Assembly (NCBI RefSeq): GCF_040783975.1
Contig: NZ_CP160631.1
Location: 3,410,001-3,474,000 of the forward strand
DNA length: 64,000 nt
Direction: 5' to 3'
Source of the DNA: Pantoea sp. Ep11b
GTDB taxonomy: Bacteria; Pseudomonadota; Gammaproteobacteria; Enterobacterales; Enterobacteriaceae
Below are positions 40,430-49,796 of this stretch, one piece after another. Within the stretch, counting starts at the first letter, position 1; the number at the start of each line of letters is the position of its first letter. Under the pieces are notes generated by a model. That model did no database searches and was not told where the DNA came from. It worked only from the letters and a program-made list of their open reading frames with translations. Made by a program: the position numbers and the translations under genes.

Positions 40430-41008
40430 ATGAACGAAAAACTCACCGAAATCATGCGCCTTATCACCAACCTGATCCGCACCGGCACCGTGTCCGAAGT
40501 GGACCCGGTGAACTGGCTGTGCCGGGTGAAAACGGGCGACCTTGAAACCAACTGGATTAACTGGCTCACTCTGCGCGCCGGTAGCACCCGCACATGGTGG
40601 CAGCCCACCGTCGGGGAACAGGTTGTGCTGCTGAGCCTGGGCGGCAATCTTGAAACCGCGTTTGCGCTGCCCGCCATTTATTCCGAAGCCTTCCCGCCGC
40701 CCGACTATTCAGAAGACGGCACCACCACCGTGTTTAAGGACGGCGGCTGGTTCCAGTACGAGCCGGAAAGCGGCCAGCTGCTGATAAAAAATATCAAAAG
40801 CGTGCGCATTGAGGCGGCAGATGGCATTCAGCTGATAACCGACGCGCTGGGGATAGAAGCCAGCCAGACGCGGATCAACAGTGACACCACGATGAACGGC
40901 GACGTGACGCAGGGTGGCGGCAAGATGAGTTCAAATGGCGTGATTGCTGACAAGCACGCACACGACAAAGTGAAAGCCGGTGGCGACATTTCAGGAGAAC
41001 CAGTGTGA
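40430..41008 (+). CDS. V: baseplate spike protein gpV
   Basis: gpV forms the trimeric membrane-piercing spike. The 192-residue protein has an N-terminal OB-like domain (SEVDPVNWLCRVKTG, WWQPTVGEQVVLLSLGGNLETAFALP), a beta-helix, and a C-terminal HAH motif (KHAHDKV) that in P2 V binds iron at the tip. It is the first gene of the VWJIHG operon. Confidence 0.93.
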   Translation: MNEKLTEIMRLITNLIRTGTVSEVDPVNWLCRVKTGDLETNWINWLTLRAGSTRTWWQPTVGEQVVLLSLGGNLETAFALPAIYSEAFPPPDYSEDGTTTVFKDGGWFQYEPESGQLLIKNIKSVRIEAADGIQLITDALGIEASQTRINSDTTMNGDVTQGGGKMSSNGVIADKHAHDKVKAGGDISGEPV

Positions 41009-41361
41009 TGTATCTCGGCATGAACCGCGACACCGGCAAAGCCATTACCGACATCGATCACATACGGCAGAGCATACGCGACATCCTGATCACCCCGGAA
41101 GGCAGCCGCCTTGCCCGGCGTGATTACGGTTCGATGTTGTCCGCGATGATTGACTGGCCGCAGAACGATGCCACCAAACTGCAAGTAATGGCTGCCACCT
41201 ATACCGCACTGAGCCGCTGGGAGCCACGCATCCGGCTGGCCTCGGTAAACATCACGCGCAATGCGGACGGCTCTATGCAGGTAGATCTGACCGGCCAGCG
41301 TGATGACGGTTCGGCGGTTGCTATGTCTGTGCCAGTGGGGGTGAACAGTGGCGGTAATTGA
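41008..41361 (+). CDS. W: baseplate wedge protein gpW
   Basis: The 117-residue protein, MYLGMNRDTGKAITDIDHIRQSIRDILITPEGSRLARRDYG (in pieces), is of the gp25-like family. The ATG at 41008 overlaps the V stop (TGATG), with AGGAG nine bases upstream; a GTG one codon earlier is possible. Confidence 0.93.
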   Translation: MYLGMNRDTGKAITDIDHIRQSIRDILITPEGSRLARRDYGSMLSAMIDWPQNDATKLQVMAATYTALSRWEPRIRLASVNITRNADGSMQVDLTGQRDDGSAVAMSVPVGVNSGGN

Positions 41362-42262
41362 TCTTTCCCAGCTGCCTGCGCCGCAGATTATTGAGGTGCC
41401 GGACTTTGAAATGCTGCTGGCAGAGCGTAAAGAGGCGCTGATTGCGCTTTATCCGGCGGATGAACAGGCCGCCATGCGCCGCGTGCTGGCGCTGGAGTCC
41501 GATCCGATTGTTAAAAGCCTGCAGGAGAGCGTCTACCGGGAAATTCTGCTGCGCCAGCGCATTAATGAGGCGGCGCAGGCGGTGATGGTGGCTTACGCCA
41601 TTGGCAGCGATCTGGACCAGATGGCCGCCCGCAATAATGTGCAGCGCCTCACCGTTACCCCTGCGAACCCCGACGCGGTGCCGCCGGTGGATGCGGTAAT
41701 GGAGTCAGACGACGCGCTGCGCGTGCGCGTGCCGGAGGCGTTTGAGGGGCTGAGCGTGGCCGGACCAACGGGCGCGTATGAGTTTCACGCTAAAAGCGCC
41801 GATGGCCGGGTGCAGGACGTGTCCGCCATCAGTCCGTCACCGGCGACGGTGCTGATCACCGTCCTGAGCCGTGAGGGCGACGGAACGGCGGCAGCGGATT
41901 TGCTGACTACAGTGGACACCGCGCTGAACGCAGACAGCGTGCGCCCGGTGGCCGACCGCGTGACAGTTCAGGGGGCGACCATCCGCAGCTACAGCGTGAA
42001 GGCCAGGCTGCACCTGTTCGACGGCGTGGCCGCCGGTCCCTGCCTTGAGGCGGCAAATGCGAAGCTGGCCGATTACCTGACCGAGCAGAAAAAGCTGGGC
42101 CGCAGCGTGCGGCGTGAGTCTTACGGGGCGGTGATGCGCGTGGCCGGTGTGGACTGGGTGGAAATCACCGAACCGGCGCAGGACATCATCATGGACCGCA
42201 CGCAGGCAGGCTACTGCACCGGCACGGATGTGTCCGTAGCGGGCGATCAGGGGGTGACATGA
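41348..42262 (+). CDS. J: baseplate assembly protein gpJ
   Basis: The 304-residue protein starts at GTG 41348, overlapping W by 14 bases. It shows the P2 J sequence, including RERINEAAQAVMVAYAIGSDLDQMA-type text, SVAGPTGAYEFHAKSADGRVQDVS and EITEPAQDIIMDRTQAGYC. It forms the baseplate edge that joins wedge and fibre network. Confidence 0.94.
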   Translation: MAVIDLSQLPAPQIIEVPDFEMLLAERKEALIALYPADEQAAMRRVLALESDPIVKSLQESVYREILLRQRINEAAQAVMVAYAIGSDLDQMAARNNVQRLTVTPANPDAVPPVDAVMESDDALRVRVPEAFEGLSVAGPTGAYEFHAKSADGRVQDVSAISPSPATVLITVLSREGDGTAAADLLTTVDTALNADSVRPVADRVTVQGATIRSYSVKARLHLFDGVAAGPCLEAANAKLADYLTEQKKLGRSVRRESYGAVMRVAGVDWVEITEPAQDIIMDRTQAGYCTGTDVSVAGDQGVT

Positions 42263-42870
42263 GCAACAGCAGCCTGATGCCACCCGGTTCGTCTGCGCTT
42301 GAGCGCCGCCTGGCAGAAGCCTGCAGCGGCATTTCCGGGCTGAGCGTGCCGCTGCGCGACTTATGGAACCCGGCCACCTGCCCGGTGAGTTTTCTGCCCT
42401 ATCTGGCGTGGGCGTTTTCAGTAGACCGCTGGGACGAAAGCTGGGCGGAAAGCGTCAAGCGGCAGGTGGTCGGCGATGCGTTTTACATTCATCAGCACAA
42501 GGGCACCATCAGCGCCATCCGCCGCGTGGTGGAGCCTTTCGGCTTCCTGATCCGCGTGACCGAGTGGTGGAAAACCAGTGAGCTGCCCGGCACGTTCCGG
42601 CTGGACATCGGCGTGCAGGACCAGGGCATAACCGAAGAAACCTATCAGGAACTGGAGCGGCTGATCAGCGATGCCAAACCCTGCAGCCGTCACTTGCTGG
42701 GGATGTCCATCAATTTGCAGGTCAGTGGCGAAACGCGGATAGCGGCGGCCAGCTATGACGGTGATGACCTGACCGTTTACCCGTACACCCCGGAACTTAT
42801 CTCCGTCAGCGGCGCATTCTATGGCGGCGCGGCGGTTCACGTTATTGACCTGATGGAAGTGGGACCATGA
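42259..42870 (+). CDS. I: baseplate/tail protein gpI
   Basis: The 203-residue protein contains PLRDLWNPATCPVSFLPYLAWAFSVDRWDE and RLISDAKPCSRHLLG, the P2 I family. It connects the baseplate to the tail fibres. It overlaps J by four bases and H by four bases. Confidence 0.94.
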   Translation: MSNSSLMPPGSSALERRLAEACSGISGLSVPLRDLWNPATCPVSFLPYLAWAFSVDRWDESWAESVKRQVVGDAFYIHQHKGTISAIRRVVEPFGFLIRVTEWWKTSELPGTFRLDIGVQDQGITEETYQELERLISDAKPCSRHLLGMSINLQVSGETRIAAASYDGDDLTVYPYTPELISVSGAFYGGAAVHVIDLMEVGP

Positions 42871-44300
42871 CACAAAAATACTATGCGATTGTAACCAGCC
42901 AGGGCGCCGCAAAGATTGCCAATGCTGCCGCGCTCGGCACAAAACTGAATATTACCCATATGGCAGTGGGTGACGGTGGCGGTACGCTGCCGACGCCGAA
43001 TGCCAGCCAGACAAAGCTGGTTAACGAGGTGCGCCTCGCGGCTATCAACACATTAAGCGTAGATCCTGCGAATGCTAACCAGGTTATTGCCGAACAGGTG
43101 ATCCCGGAAAATGAAGGTGGATTCTGGATCAGGGAGATGGGCCTGTTTGACGCCGATGGAACACTGATTGCGGTATGTAACACGCCGGAAACCTACAAGC
43201 CCGCGCTGCAGGAAGGCAGTGGCCGCACGCAGACCGTGCGCATGATCCTTATTGTGAACAGTACTGACGCGATTACCCTGAAAATTGACCCGTCCGTGGT
43301 GCTGGCAACGCGGCAGTACGCTGATAGTAAGGTCAGTCAGGCGGTGATCGAGGTCAGGCAGTACGCTGACGATCTGATGGCTAAACATCTTGCCGCCGCT
43401 GACCCGCACAAGCAGTACGCGCCAAAAGAAAGCCCGGTATTCACTGGCACGCCAAAAGCGCCTACGCCCGCCACGGGTAACAGTTCAACGCTGCTTGCCA
43501 CAACGGCTTTTGTGCAGGCCGCTATTGCGCAGCTGGTAGCATCTTCCCCGGAGGCGCTGGACACGCTGAACGAACTGGCGGCGGCGCTGGGTAACGATCC
43601 GAATTTTGCCACCACAATGACCAATCAGCTTGCGGCGCGCGCGCTGCTTGCGGGTAACGTTAATCAGCAGTTTTCTGTCAAAGACGCCTCCGCAGATGGA
43701 CATGCAGTTAATCGCGGGCAAATGAACACTGCACTGGCTTTGCGCGCCCTGCTGGGCGGTTCGGCATCCCAAAAGTTCCTTGTGATGAGTGCGCCCACGG
43801 ATGGCAGCGCCGCCGTGCCGGTTTCGCTGCTGAATGACGGACTGAGTAAAAAAGCCAACGTAAATGGCAATGACCAGACAGATTTTTATGTGCGCAATAA
43901 CGGCGAAACAAACGCCGCTGTAAGCAATGCCCGCCTGAGTTACGTTCTGGGAGGCTATGCCTATAAGGGCGGTGACGCTGGTCAGGGTTTTGCCGTGGCG
44001 GGCGGTACAGGAGCAAACAGCGCCGTTGCTTACGGGCAGTTTCAGGCGGGCACTAACGGAAACGGCGCATGGATTAAGCTGCCGAACGGCGCGCAGTGGT
44101 GCCGTCAGAACCTGAGTATACCGGCAAAGACCAACGTCATCTGGACATACCCGGCAGGCTTTACGGCCCCGCCGGCCATATTCATAACCGGCATCAACGG
44201 CGATCCGGCGGTATGGTCAACGGGCGTTGGCGCGGGCAACGCCGGTATCTATAACAACAACGATTCGGCCCTTAACGTTAACCTTCTGGCTATCTGGTGA
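42867..44300 (+). CDS. H: tail fibre protein gpH
   Basis: The 477-residue protein has a conserved N-terminal baseplate-binding domain (about 1-150, with NEGGFWIREMGLFDADGTLIAV). A middle region follows with fibre repeats (FTGTPKAPTPATGNSSTLLATTAFV and two related NQQFSVKDASADGHAVNRGQ / SQKFLVMSAPTDGSAAVP units). The C-terminal tip ends VNLLAIW. It is shorter than P2 H (669), so the variable receptor-binding part differs. It decides host range with gpG. Confidence 0.9.
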   Translation: MTQKYYAIVTSQGAAKIANAAALGTKLNITHMAVGDGGGTLPTPNASQTKLVNEVRLAAINTLSVDPANANQVIAEQVIPENEGGFWIREMGLFDADGTLIAVCNTPETYKPALQEGSGRTQTVRMILIVNSTDAITLKIDPSVVLATRQYADSKVSQAVIEVRQYADDLMAKHLAAADPHKQYAPKESPVFTGTPKAPTPATGNSSTLLATTAFVQAAIAQLVASSPEALDTLNELAAALGNDPNFATTMTNQLAARALLAGNVNQQFSVKDASADGHAVNRGQMNTALALRALLGGSASQKFLVMSAPTDGSAAVPVSLLNDGLSKKANVNGNDQTDFYVRNNGETNAAVSNARLSYVLGGYAYKGGDAGQGFAVAGGTGANSAVAYGQFQAGTNGNGAWIKLPNGAQWCRQNLSIPAKTNVIWTYPAGFTAPPAIFITGINGDPAVWSTGVGAGNAGIYNNNDSALNVNLLAIW

Positions 44301-44770
44301 TGAGCATGAGTGAACATGATAAGTTTTCAGCTGAGCCGCGTGAGGCGGACCAGGTTCAGCCTTTTGAGAATCGTTACTTTGTATCGGTTAACGCAGAGCA
44401 GTACGTTGACGCCATGATGATTGCCTTCAGCCAGGCCGATGCGGAGAACTATTCAGCCATGGAGCTGGCAGAGCTGACGCTGGCGCAGTTTGAATCTGTC
44501 GGGCAGGATTCCCAGCTTATCAATGGCGAGATTGTGAAGGGCATGCCCATGATTGCTGAACTCAGCACGCAGGCGAAGCAGGCCATCCTTAACGCACGTC
44601 TGCGCGAAGCTGCGCAAAAAGTGCAGGTGCTGCAGGATGCAGTTGATCTTGAAATGGCAACGGATGAGGAAAAGACGCAGCTGACGGCATGGAGAAAATA
44701 CCGCGTAATGCTGAGTCGTGCAGATGCGGATACTCAATCGCCGGAAGAATGGCCGCAGCCGCCAGGCTGA
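44300..44770 (+). CDS. G: tail fibre assembly chaperone gpG
   Basis: The 156-residue acidic protein belongs to the Caudo_TAP type of fibre assembly proteins: its C-terminal half ends LTAWRKYRVMLSRADADTQSPEEWPQPPG, the usual motif. The ATG at 44300 overlaps the H stop. Such chaperones match the fibre tip encoded just upstream. Confidence 0.85.
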   Translation: MSMSEHDKFSAEPREADQVQPFENRYFVSVNAEQYVDAMMIAFSQADAENYSAMELAELTLAQFESVGQDSQLINGEIVKGMPMIAELSTQAKQAILNARLREAAQKVQVLQDAVDLEMATDEEKTQLTAWRKYRVMLSRADADTQSPEEWPQPPG

Positions 44771-44777
44771 CAGCGAC

Positions 44778-44801
44778 AGCGCCCGGAGGGGCGCTTTTTT
44801 T
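44778..44801 (+). terminator. terminator after the V-G operon
   Basis: AGCGCCC-GGAG-GGGCGCT (44778-44794) followed by seven T ends the VWJIHG transcript just before the next late promoter. Confidence 0.85.
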
Positions 44802-44811
44802 CAGCCTTACC

Positions 44812-44831
44812 TTGTGTGATTCGCCACACAA
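44812..44831 (+). promoter_or_regulatory. Ogr-binding dyad of the FI-D late promoter
   Basis: TTGTGTGATTCGCCACACAA is the best of the three TTGT-N12-ACAA dyads. A -10-like CATAGC at 44868-44873 lies at the spacing expected for an Ogr site centred near -55, followed by the FI ribosome-binding site. Confidence 0.75.
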
Positions 44832-44900
44832 TGCCCGACGGGTGCGCCCGCCCCCGCGACCTTTCACCATAGCGGAACCCCTTCACAGGAGAACCGCCAC

Positions 44901-46070
44901 ATGGCAGATGATTATCACCACGGCGTGCGCGTTGAGGAAATCAACGAGGGCACCCGAACTATTACTACCGTCAGCACCGCGATTGTGGGGCTGGTCTGCA
45001 CCGGCGACGACGCCGACGCGGCCACCTTCCCGCTGAACCGCCCGGTGCTGTTAACCGACGTACACACCGCCAGCGGCAAAGCCGGGGAATCCGGCACGCT
45101 GGCCCGCTCACTGGACGCCATTGCGGATCAGTCGAAACCCGTCACCGTCGTTGTGCGCGTGCCGCAGGGCGAAACCGAAGCGGAAACCACCGCCAACATT
45201 ATCGGCGGCGTGACCGACGGCCAGCGCACCGGCATGAAGGCGTTGCTGGCTGCGCAGTCCGTCTGTGGCGTAAAGCCCCGCATTCTGGGCGTACCGGGCC
45301 ACGACACAAAAGCCGTTGCCACCGAGCTGCTGAGCGTGGCGCAGGATCTGCGCGGCTTTGCCTACCTGTCCGCGTACGGATGTAAAAGCGTTGAAGAGGC
45401 GATTGCCTACCGTGCCAACTTCAGCCAGCGCGAAGGGATGCTGATCTGGCCTGACTTCATCAGCTTTGACACCGTGCTGAAGGCGGACGCGACGGCCTAC
45501 GCCACCGCCCGCGCGCTGGGGCTGCGCGCCAAAATTGACGAGCAGACCGGCTGGCATAAGTCCCTGTCAAACGTGGGCGTGAATGGCGTCACCGGCATTT
45601 CAAAAGATGTCTTCTGGGACCTGCAGAACCCGGCCACCGATGCGGGCCTGCTGAACCAGAACGACATCACCACGCTGATCCGTAAAGACGGCTTCCGCTT
45701 CTGGGGTTCCCGCTGCCTCAGTGATGACGCGCTGTTTCAGTTTGAGTGCTACACCCGCACCGCACAGGTGCTGATGGACACGATGGCAGAAGCGCAGATG
45801 TGGAGTGTTGACGGTGCGCTGAACCCGTCGCTGGCCCGCGACATCATCGAGAGCATTCGCGCGAAGCTGCGCAGCCTGGTGAATCAGGGCTATCTGATTG
45901 GCGCGGACTGCTGGCTGGATGAAAGCGTGAACGATAAGGACACGCTGAAGGCGGGCAAGCTGCTGATTGATTACGACTACACGCCGGTGCCCCCACTGGA
46001 AAACCTGCTGCTGCGTCAGCGCATCACTGACCAGTATCTGGTCGATTTCAGCAGCCGCGTCAGCGCGTAA
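44901..46070 (+). CDS. FI: tail sheath protein gpFI
   Basis: The 389-residue contractile sheath subunit starts [35 protein letters not shown] and contains [47 protein letters not shown] (in pieces) as in P2 FI. AGGAG precedes the ATG. It is the first gene of the last late operon. Confidence 0.95.
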   Translation: MADDYHHGVRVEEINEGTRTITTVSTAIVGLVCTGDDADAATFPLNRPVLLTDVHTASGKAGESGTLARSLDAIADQSKPVTVVVRVPQGETEAETTANIIGGVTDGQRTGMKALLAAQSVCGVKPRILGVPGHDTKAVATELLSVAQDLRGFAYLSAYGCKSVEEAIAYRANFSQREGMLIWPDFISFDTVLKADATAYATARALGLRAKIDEQTGWHKSLSNVGVNGVTGISKDVFWDLQNPATDAGLLNQNDITTLIRKDGFRFWGSRCLSDDALFQFECYTRTAQVLMDTMAEAQMWSVDGALNPSLARDIIESIRAKLRSLVNQGYLIGADCWLDESVNDKDTLKAGKLLIDYDYTPVPPLENLLLRQRITDQYLVDFSSRVSA

Positions 46071-46082
46071 GGAGACGGAAAG

Positions 46083-46598
46083 ATGGCATTACCCCGCAAA
46101 CTCAAGCACCTGAACGTGTTCAACGCAGGCAACAACTGGCAGGGGCTGGTTGAGTCCGTGACGCTGCCGAAAGTTACCCGCAAGTTTGAAAAGTATCGCG
46201 GCGGCGGCATGGCCGGTGCGGTGGATATCGACATGGGCCTGGACGACGGCGCGCTGGATACGGAGTTCACCGTGGGTGGCACCGAAGCGCTGCTGTTTAA
46301 GCAGCTTGGCACCGAAACCGTGGACGGCATTCAGCTGCGCTTTACCGGCTCCATTCAGCGCGACGACACCGGCGAAGTGCAGGCGGTCGAGCTGGTCACG
46401 CGCGGACGCTATAAGGAGCTGGACTCAGGCGAATGGAAAACCGGCGAATCCAGTACCACCAAAGTGTCGGCAACCAACAGCTACGCAAAGCTGACCATCA
46501 ACGGTGAAGTGGTTTACGAGATCGACATCGTGAACATGCTCCACATCGTGGACGGTAAGGACCTGATGGAAGCGCACCGCAACGCGCTGGGCCTGTAA
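46083..46598 (+). CDS. FII: tail tube protein gpFII
   Basis: The 171-residue tube subunit, MALPRKLKHLNVFNAGNNWQGL and GAVDIDMGLDDGALDTEFTVGG, matches the P2 FII family. It polymerises inside the sheath on the tape measure gpT. Confidence 0.95.
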   Translation: MALPRKLKHLNVFNAGNNWQGLVESVTLPKVTRKFEKYRGGGMAGAVDIDMGLDDGALDTEFTVGGTEALLFKQLGTETVDGIQLRFTGSIQRDDTGEVQAVELVTRGRYKELDSGEWKTGESSTTKVSATNSYAKLTINGEVVYEIDIVNMLHIVDGKDLMEAHRNALGL

Positions 46599-46655
46599 TC
46601 ACACCGGCAGGCGCTGCGCCTGCCGCTTATCTCTCTTATTAAACGGAATCGCATC

Positions 46656-46964
46656 ATGACAGACAAAACTGCACCAAACGAAAAGGCCGTCGAGCTGGAC
46701 ACCCCGATCCTGCGCGGCAAAACCGAAATCACCTCCGTCACCGTGCGCAAGCCGCAGTCCGGCGCGCTGCGCGGCACCCGCCTGCAGGCATTGCTGGACA
46801 TGGACGTGAACGCACTGATCACCGTGCTGCCGCGCATCACCACCCCGGCGCTGACCACGGCGGAAATTAACGAAATGGACCCCGCAGATCTGGTGAGCCT
46901 GTCGGTAGAGGTGGTCACTTTTTTGCTGAAGAAGTCGGTCCTGTCGGATTTAGCGACGGCCTGA
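46656..46964 (+). CDS. E: tail assembly chaperone gpE (unshifted product)
   Basis: The 102-residue protein is the product of normal reading: VELDTPILRGKTEITSVTVRKPQSGALRGTRLQALLDMDVNAL. Its end contains the slippery heptamer TTTTTTG (46919-46925). It is shorter than the extended product, and both are needed to load tape measure and tube proteins in P2. Confidence 0.93.
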   Translation: MTDKTAPNEKAVELDTPILRGKTEITSVTVRKPQSGALRGTRLQALLDMDVNALITVLPRITTPALTTAEINEMDPADLVSLSVEVVTFLLKKSVLSDLATA

Positions 46965-47098
46965 CGGTAGACGATCTGGTGGCGGACATTGCCACCGTCT
47001 TTCACTGGCCGCCCTCCGTTACCGAATCCATGACGCTGACCGAGGTGCTGGAGTGGCGGCACAAAGCAATCCTGCGACATGGGGCCAGCGATGAGTGA
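46656..47098 (+). CDS. E': gpE+E' made by -1 ribosomal frameshift
   Basis: A -1 shift at TTTTTTG (46919-46925) opens a 57-codon extension: AEEVGPVGFSDGLTVDDLV, then ADIATVFHWPPSVTESMTL and a tail ending HGASDE, stopping at 47096-47098. The VFHWPPS block is the signature of P2 E'. The T overlaps are those of P2-like phages, where this frameshift is known. The stop overlaps the start of T. Confidence 0.9.
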
Positions 47099-49796
47099 TA
47101 AAAATCTGCGTCTGCAGGTCGTGCTGGGCGCGGTCGATAAGCTGACGCGCCCCTTCCGCATCGCCCGAGACAGCACCCGTGAGCTGGCTGGCACGCTGCG
47201 CGACACCCGCAACACCCTGAAAGAGCTGGACGCGCAGGCCGGGCGTATTGACGGCTTTCGTAAAACCCGCTCACAACTTGCCATCACCGCTAACAATCTC
47301 AAGGCCGCCCGCGAAGAAGCGGCGCGGCTGGCCGTGCAGTTTACGGAAACAAACAGGCCCACAGCTGCACAGGCCCGCGTGCTGGAGCAGGCAAAAAAAC
47401 GCGCCAGCCAGCTGCAGCAGACTTACAACGGGCTGCGCCTGTCGGTGCAGCGTCAGCGTGAGGCGCTGGGCGCTGCCGGTATCGACACGAAGAAACTGAG
47501 TCAGGCACAGCGCGAGCTTAAAAGTCAGGCTGACGAGGCGCGCGCCGCGATTGACCGGCAGCAGCTGTCGCTTAAAAAGCTGGGAGAACGGCAGGCAAAG
47601 CTGAGCGCGGCACGTGAGCGATATTCCCGTTCGCTTGAGGTACGCGACCGCGTGGCCGGTGCCGGTGCGGCAACGTCTGCCGCCGGGCTGGCAATGATTG
47701 CGCCCGTTGCCGCCGCCGTAAATTCATCAGCAGACATGGAAGACGCCATGAAGGGCGTGGCAAAGCAGGTTAACGGACTGCGCGACGACAAAGGAAATCG
47801 TACAAAACAGTTCTATGACATGCAGGCCGCCATCAAGGCCGCCAGTGAGCAGCTGCCGATGGAAAACGGCGCGATTGACTACGCCGCGCTGGTTGAGGGC
47901 GGCGCGCGCATGGGTGTGACCAACCAGAACGATTCTTACGAGGATCAGAAGCGTGATTTGCTGGCCTTTGCCACCACGGCGGCGAAAGCGTCAACCGCGT
48001 TTGAGCTGCCCGCCGGTGAGCTGGCCGAAGGGCTGGGCAAGATTGCGGAGCTGTATAAAATCCCCACGCGCAACATCGAGCAGTTGGGCGACGCGCTGAA
48101 CTACCTGGACGATAACGCCATGTCCAAAGGTGCAGACATCATCGACGTGCTGCAGCGTATGGGCGGCGTGGCCGACAGAATGAACTTCCGTCAGGTAGCG
48201 GCGCTGGGTTCCACCTTCCTGACGCTGGGGGCCACCTCTGAGATTGCGGCCAGTTCTGCTAATGCCATGGTGCGCGAACTGTCTATAGCCACGATGCAGA
48301 GTAACCGGTTTATGGACGGCATGGACCTGCTGAAGCTGGACCCGGCAAAGATTGAAAAGCAGATGACCACGGACGCGATGGGCACCATCATGCGCGTGCT
48401 GGAAAAGGTTAAAAAGCTGCCGGACAGCAAGAGAGTGCCCGCGCTGACGATGCTCTTTGGCAAGGAGTTCGGCCCTGCAGCGGCAAAGCTTGTCAATAAC
48501 ATGCCAGAGCTGCGCCGCCAGCTGGCGCTGACGCAGGGGGATGCCGCAAAGGGTTCGATGCAGAAGGAGTCTGACATCAATAAGGACTCGCTTTCTGCGC
48601 AGTGGATGCTGACTAAAACCGGCGTTTCCAACACCATGAGTGGCCTGGGCGATTCGCTGCGAACGCCGCTGATGGACATCATGAATCTGGTGAAGAAAGT
48701 CACCGGCATGACCCGCCGCTGGGTGGAAAACAATAAGGAGCTTGCAGGAGCACTGGTTAAGGCTGCTGCAGTCATATCAGTAATTGTGCTGGCGCTGGGT
48801 ACGCTCATGATCGGCCTTGCAGCTGTGCTGGGGCCGATGGCGCTGCTGTGGCTCAGCTTTAACGTGCTGGGGATAAAAGCGTTCAGCGCATTCGGATTAA
48901 TAAAAAGCGCCATCGGCATAGTGGGTAAAAGTGTGCTGTGGCTGGGGCGGCTGATGTTCGCAAACCCGATCCTGGCCGTTATCGGACTGATTGCCACCGG
49001 GGCGCTGCTTATCTGGCAGAACTGGGACACGCTAGGCCCGAAACTTGCCGCGCTGTGGGATGGTATCAGCACAAAGGTCAGCAGTGTCTGGACCGCGATC
49101 CGCACCTACATCACCACCAAATGGGATGAGATTGTTTCCGATGCGAAAGCGTTGCCCGCGCGTTTTCAGGAGGCGGGTTCACAGATGATTGACGGTCTGA
49201 TGGCGGGCATCAGTCAGAAGTGGGACGCCATCAAAAACAAGCTGTCTTCACTGACCGACTACCTGCCGGACTTTCTGAAGCCTGGCGGCGATAAGTCCGG
49301 CGCACCGCAGCTGCCGCGACCGGCAACAGTAAAAGCAGGTAGTGGTGTATCCCTGCCGCCGGGCGGATTCCCCGGATTTGCGGGCATGTACGACAGCGGC
49401 GGCTTTATTCCGTCCGGCCAGTTCGGCGTGGCTGGTGAGAACGGGCCGGAGCTGGTTAGCGGTCCGGCGAACGTGACCAGCCGCCGGAGCACTGCACGGC
49501 TGGCAGCACTGGCGGCGCTGACGCTGGGTGGTGCCGGAGCGACGGCGGAAGCGAAGCCGCTGCACCCGCTCAGTCTGCCGGTACAGGCGTACCGGCAGGA
49601 AGCACCGCGCATGAGTGGCATCGCTACACAGGGAGCTGCACCGCAGATTCACGCCTCCTTCACCATCGTGCAGCAGCCGGGGCAGAGCCAGCAGGATCTG
49701 GTTGATGAAGTGATGCGCAGGCTTAAAGCAGAACAGAGTAAGGCTGAGGCGCGGGAGCGCAGCAGCTACCGCGACAGAGGGGGATTTGACGAATGA
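47091..49796 (+). CDS. T: tail tape measure protein gpT
   Basis: The 901-residue protein sets the tail length. It has an N-terminal coiled coil (about 20-170), a middle region MKGVAKQVNGLRDDKGNRT, hydrophobic helices (about 555-640) that may enter the host membrane, and a Gly-rich GMYDSGGFIPSGQFGVAGENGPEL block near 765. From ATG 47091 it reads MSDKNLRLQVVLGAVDKLTRP; a start four codons earlier is less likely. It overlaps E' by eight bases. Confidence 0.93.
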   Translation: MSDKNLRLQVVLGAVDKLTRPFRIARDSTRELAGTLRDTRNTLKELDAQAGRIDGFRKTRSQLAITANNLKAAREEAARLAVQFTETNRPTAAQARVLEQAKKRASQLQQTYNGLRLSVQRQREALGAAGIDTKKLSQAQRELKSQADEARAAIDRQQLSLKKLGERQAKLSAARERYSRSLEVRDRVAGAGAATSAAGLAMIAPVAAAVNSSADMEDAMKGVAKQVNGLRDDKGNRTKQFYDMQAAIKAASEQLPMENGAIDYAALVEGGARMGVTNQNDSYEDQKRDLLAFATTAAKASTAFELPAGELAEGLGKIAELYKIPTRNIEQLGDALNYLDDNAMSKGADIIDVLQRMGGVADRMNFRQVAALGSTFLTLGATSEIAASSANAMVRELSIATMQSNRFMDGMDLLKLDPAKIEKQMTTDAMGTIMRVLEKVKKLPDSKRVPALTMLFGKEFGPAAAKLVNNMPELRRQLALTQGDAAKGSMQKESDINKDSLSAQWMLTKTGVSNTMSGLGDSLRTPLMDIMNLVKKVTGMTRRWVENNKELAGALVKAAAVISVIVLALGTLMIGLAAVLGPMALLWLSFNVLGIKAFSAFGLIKSAIGIVGKSVLWLGRLMFANPILAVIGLIATGALLIWQNWDTLGPKLAALWDGISTKVSSVWTAIRTYITTKWDEIVSDAKALPARFQEAGSQMIDGLMAGISQKWDAIKNKLSSLTDYLPDFLKPGGDKSGAPQLPRPATVKAGSGVSLPPGGFPGFAGMYDSGGFIPSGQFGVAGENGPELVSGPANVTSRRSTARLAALAALTLGGAGATAEAKPLHPLSLPVQAYRQEAPRMSGIATQGAAPQIHASFTIVQQPGQSQQDLVDEVMRRLKAEQSKAEARERSSYRDRGGFDE

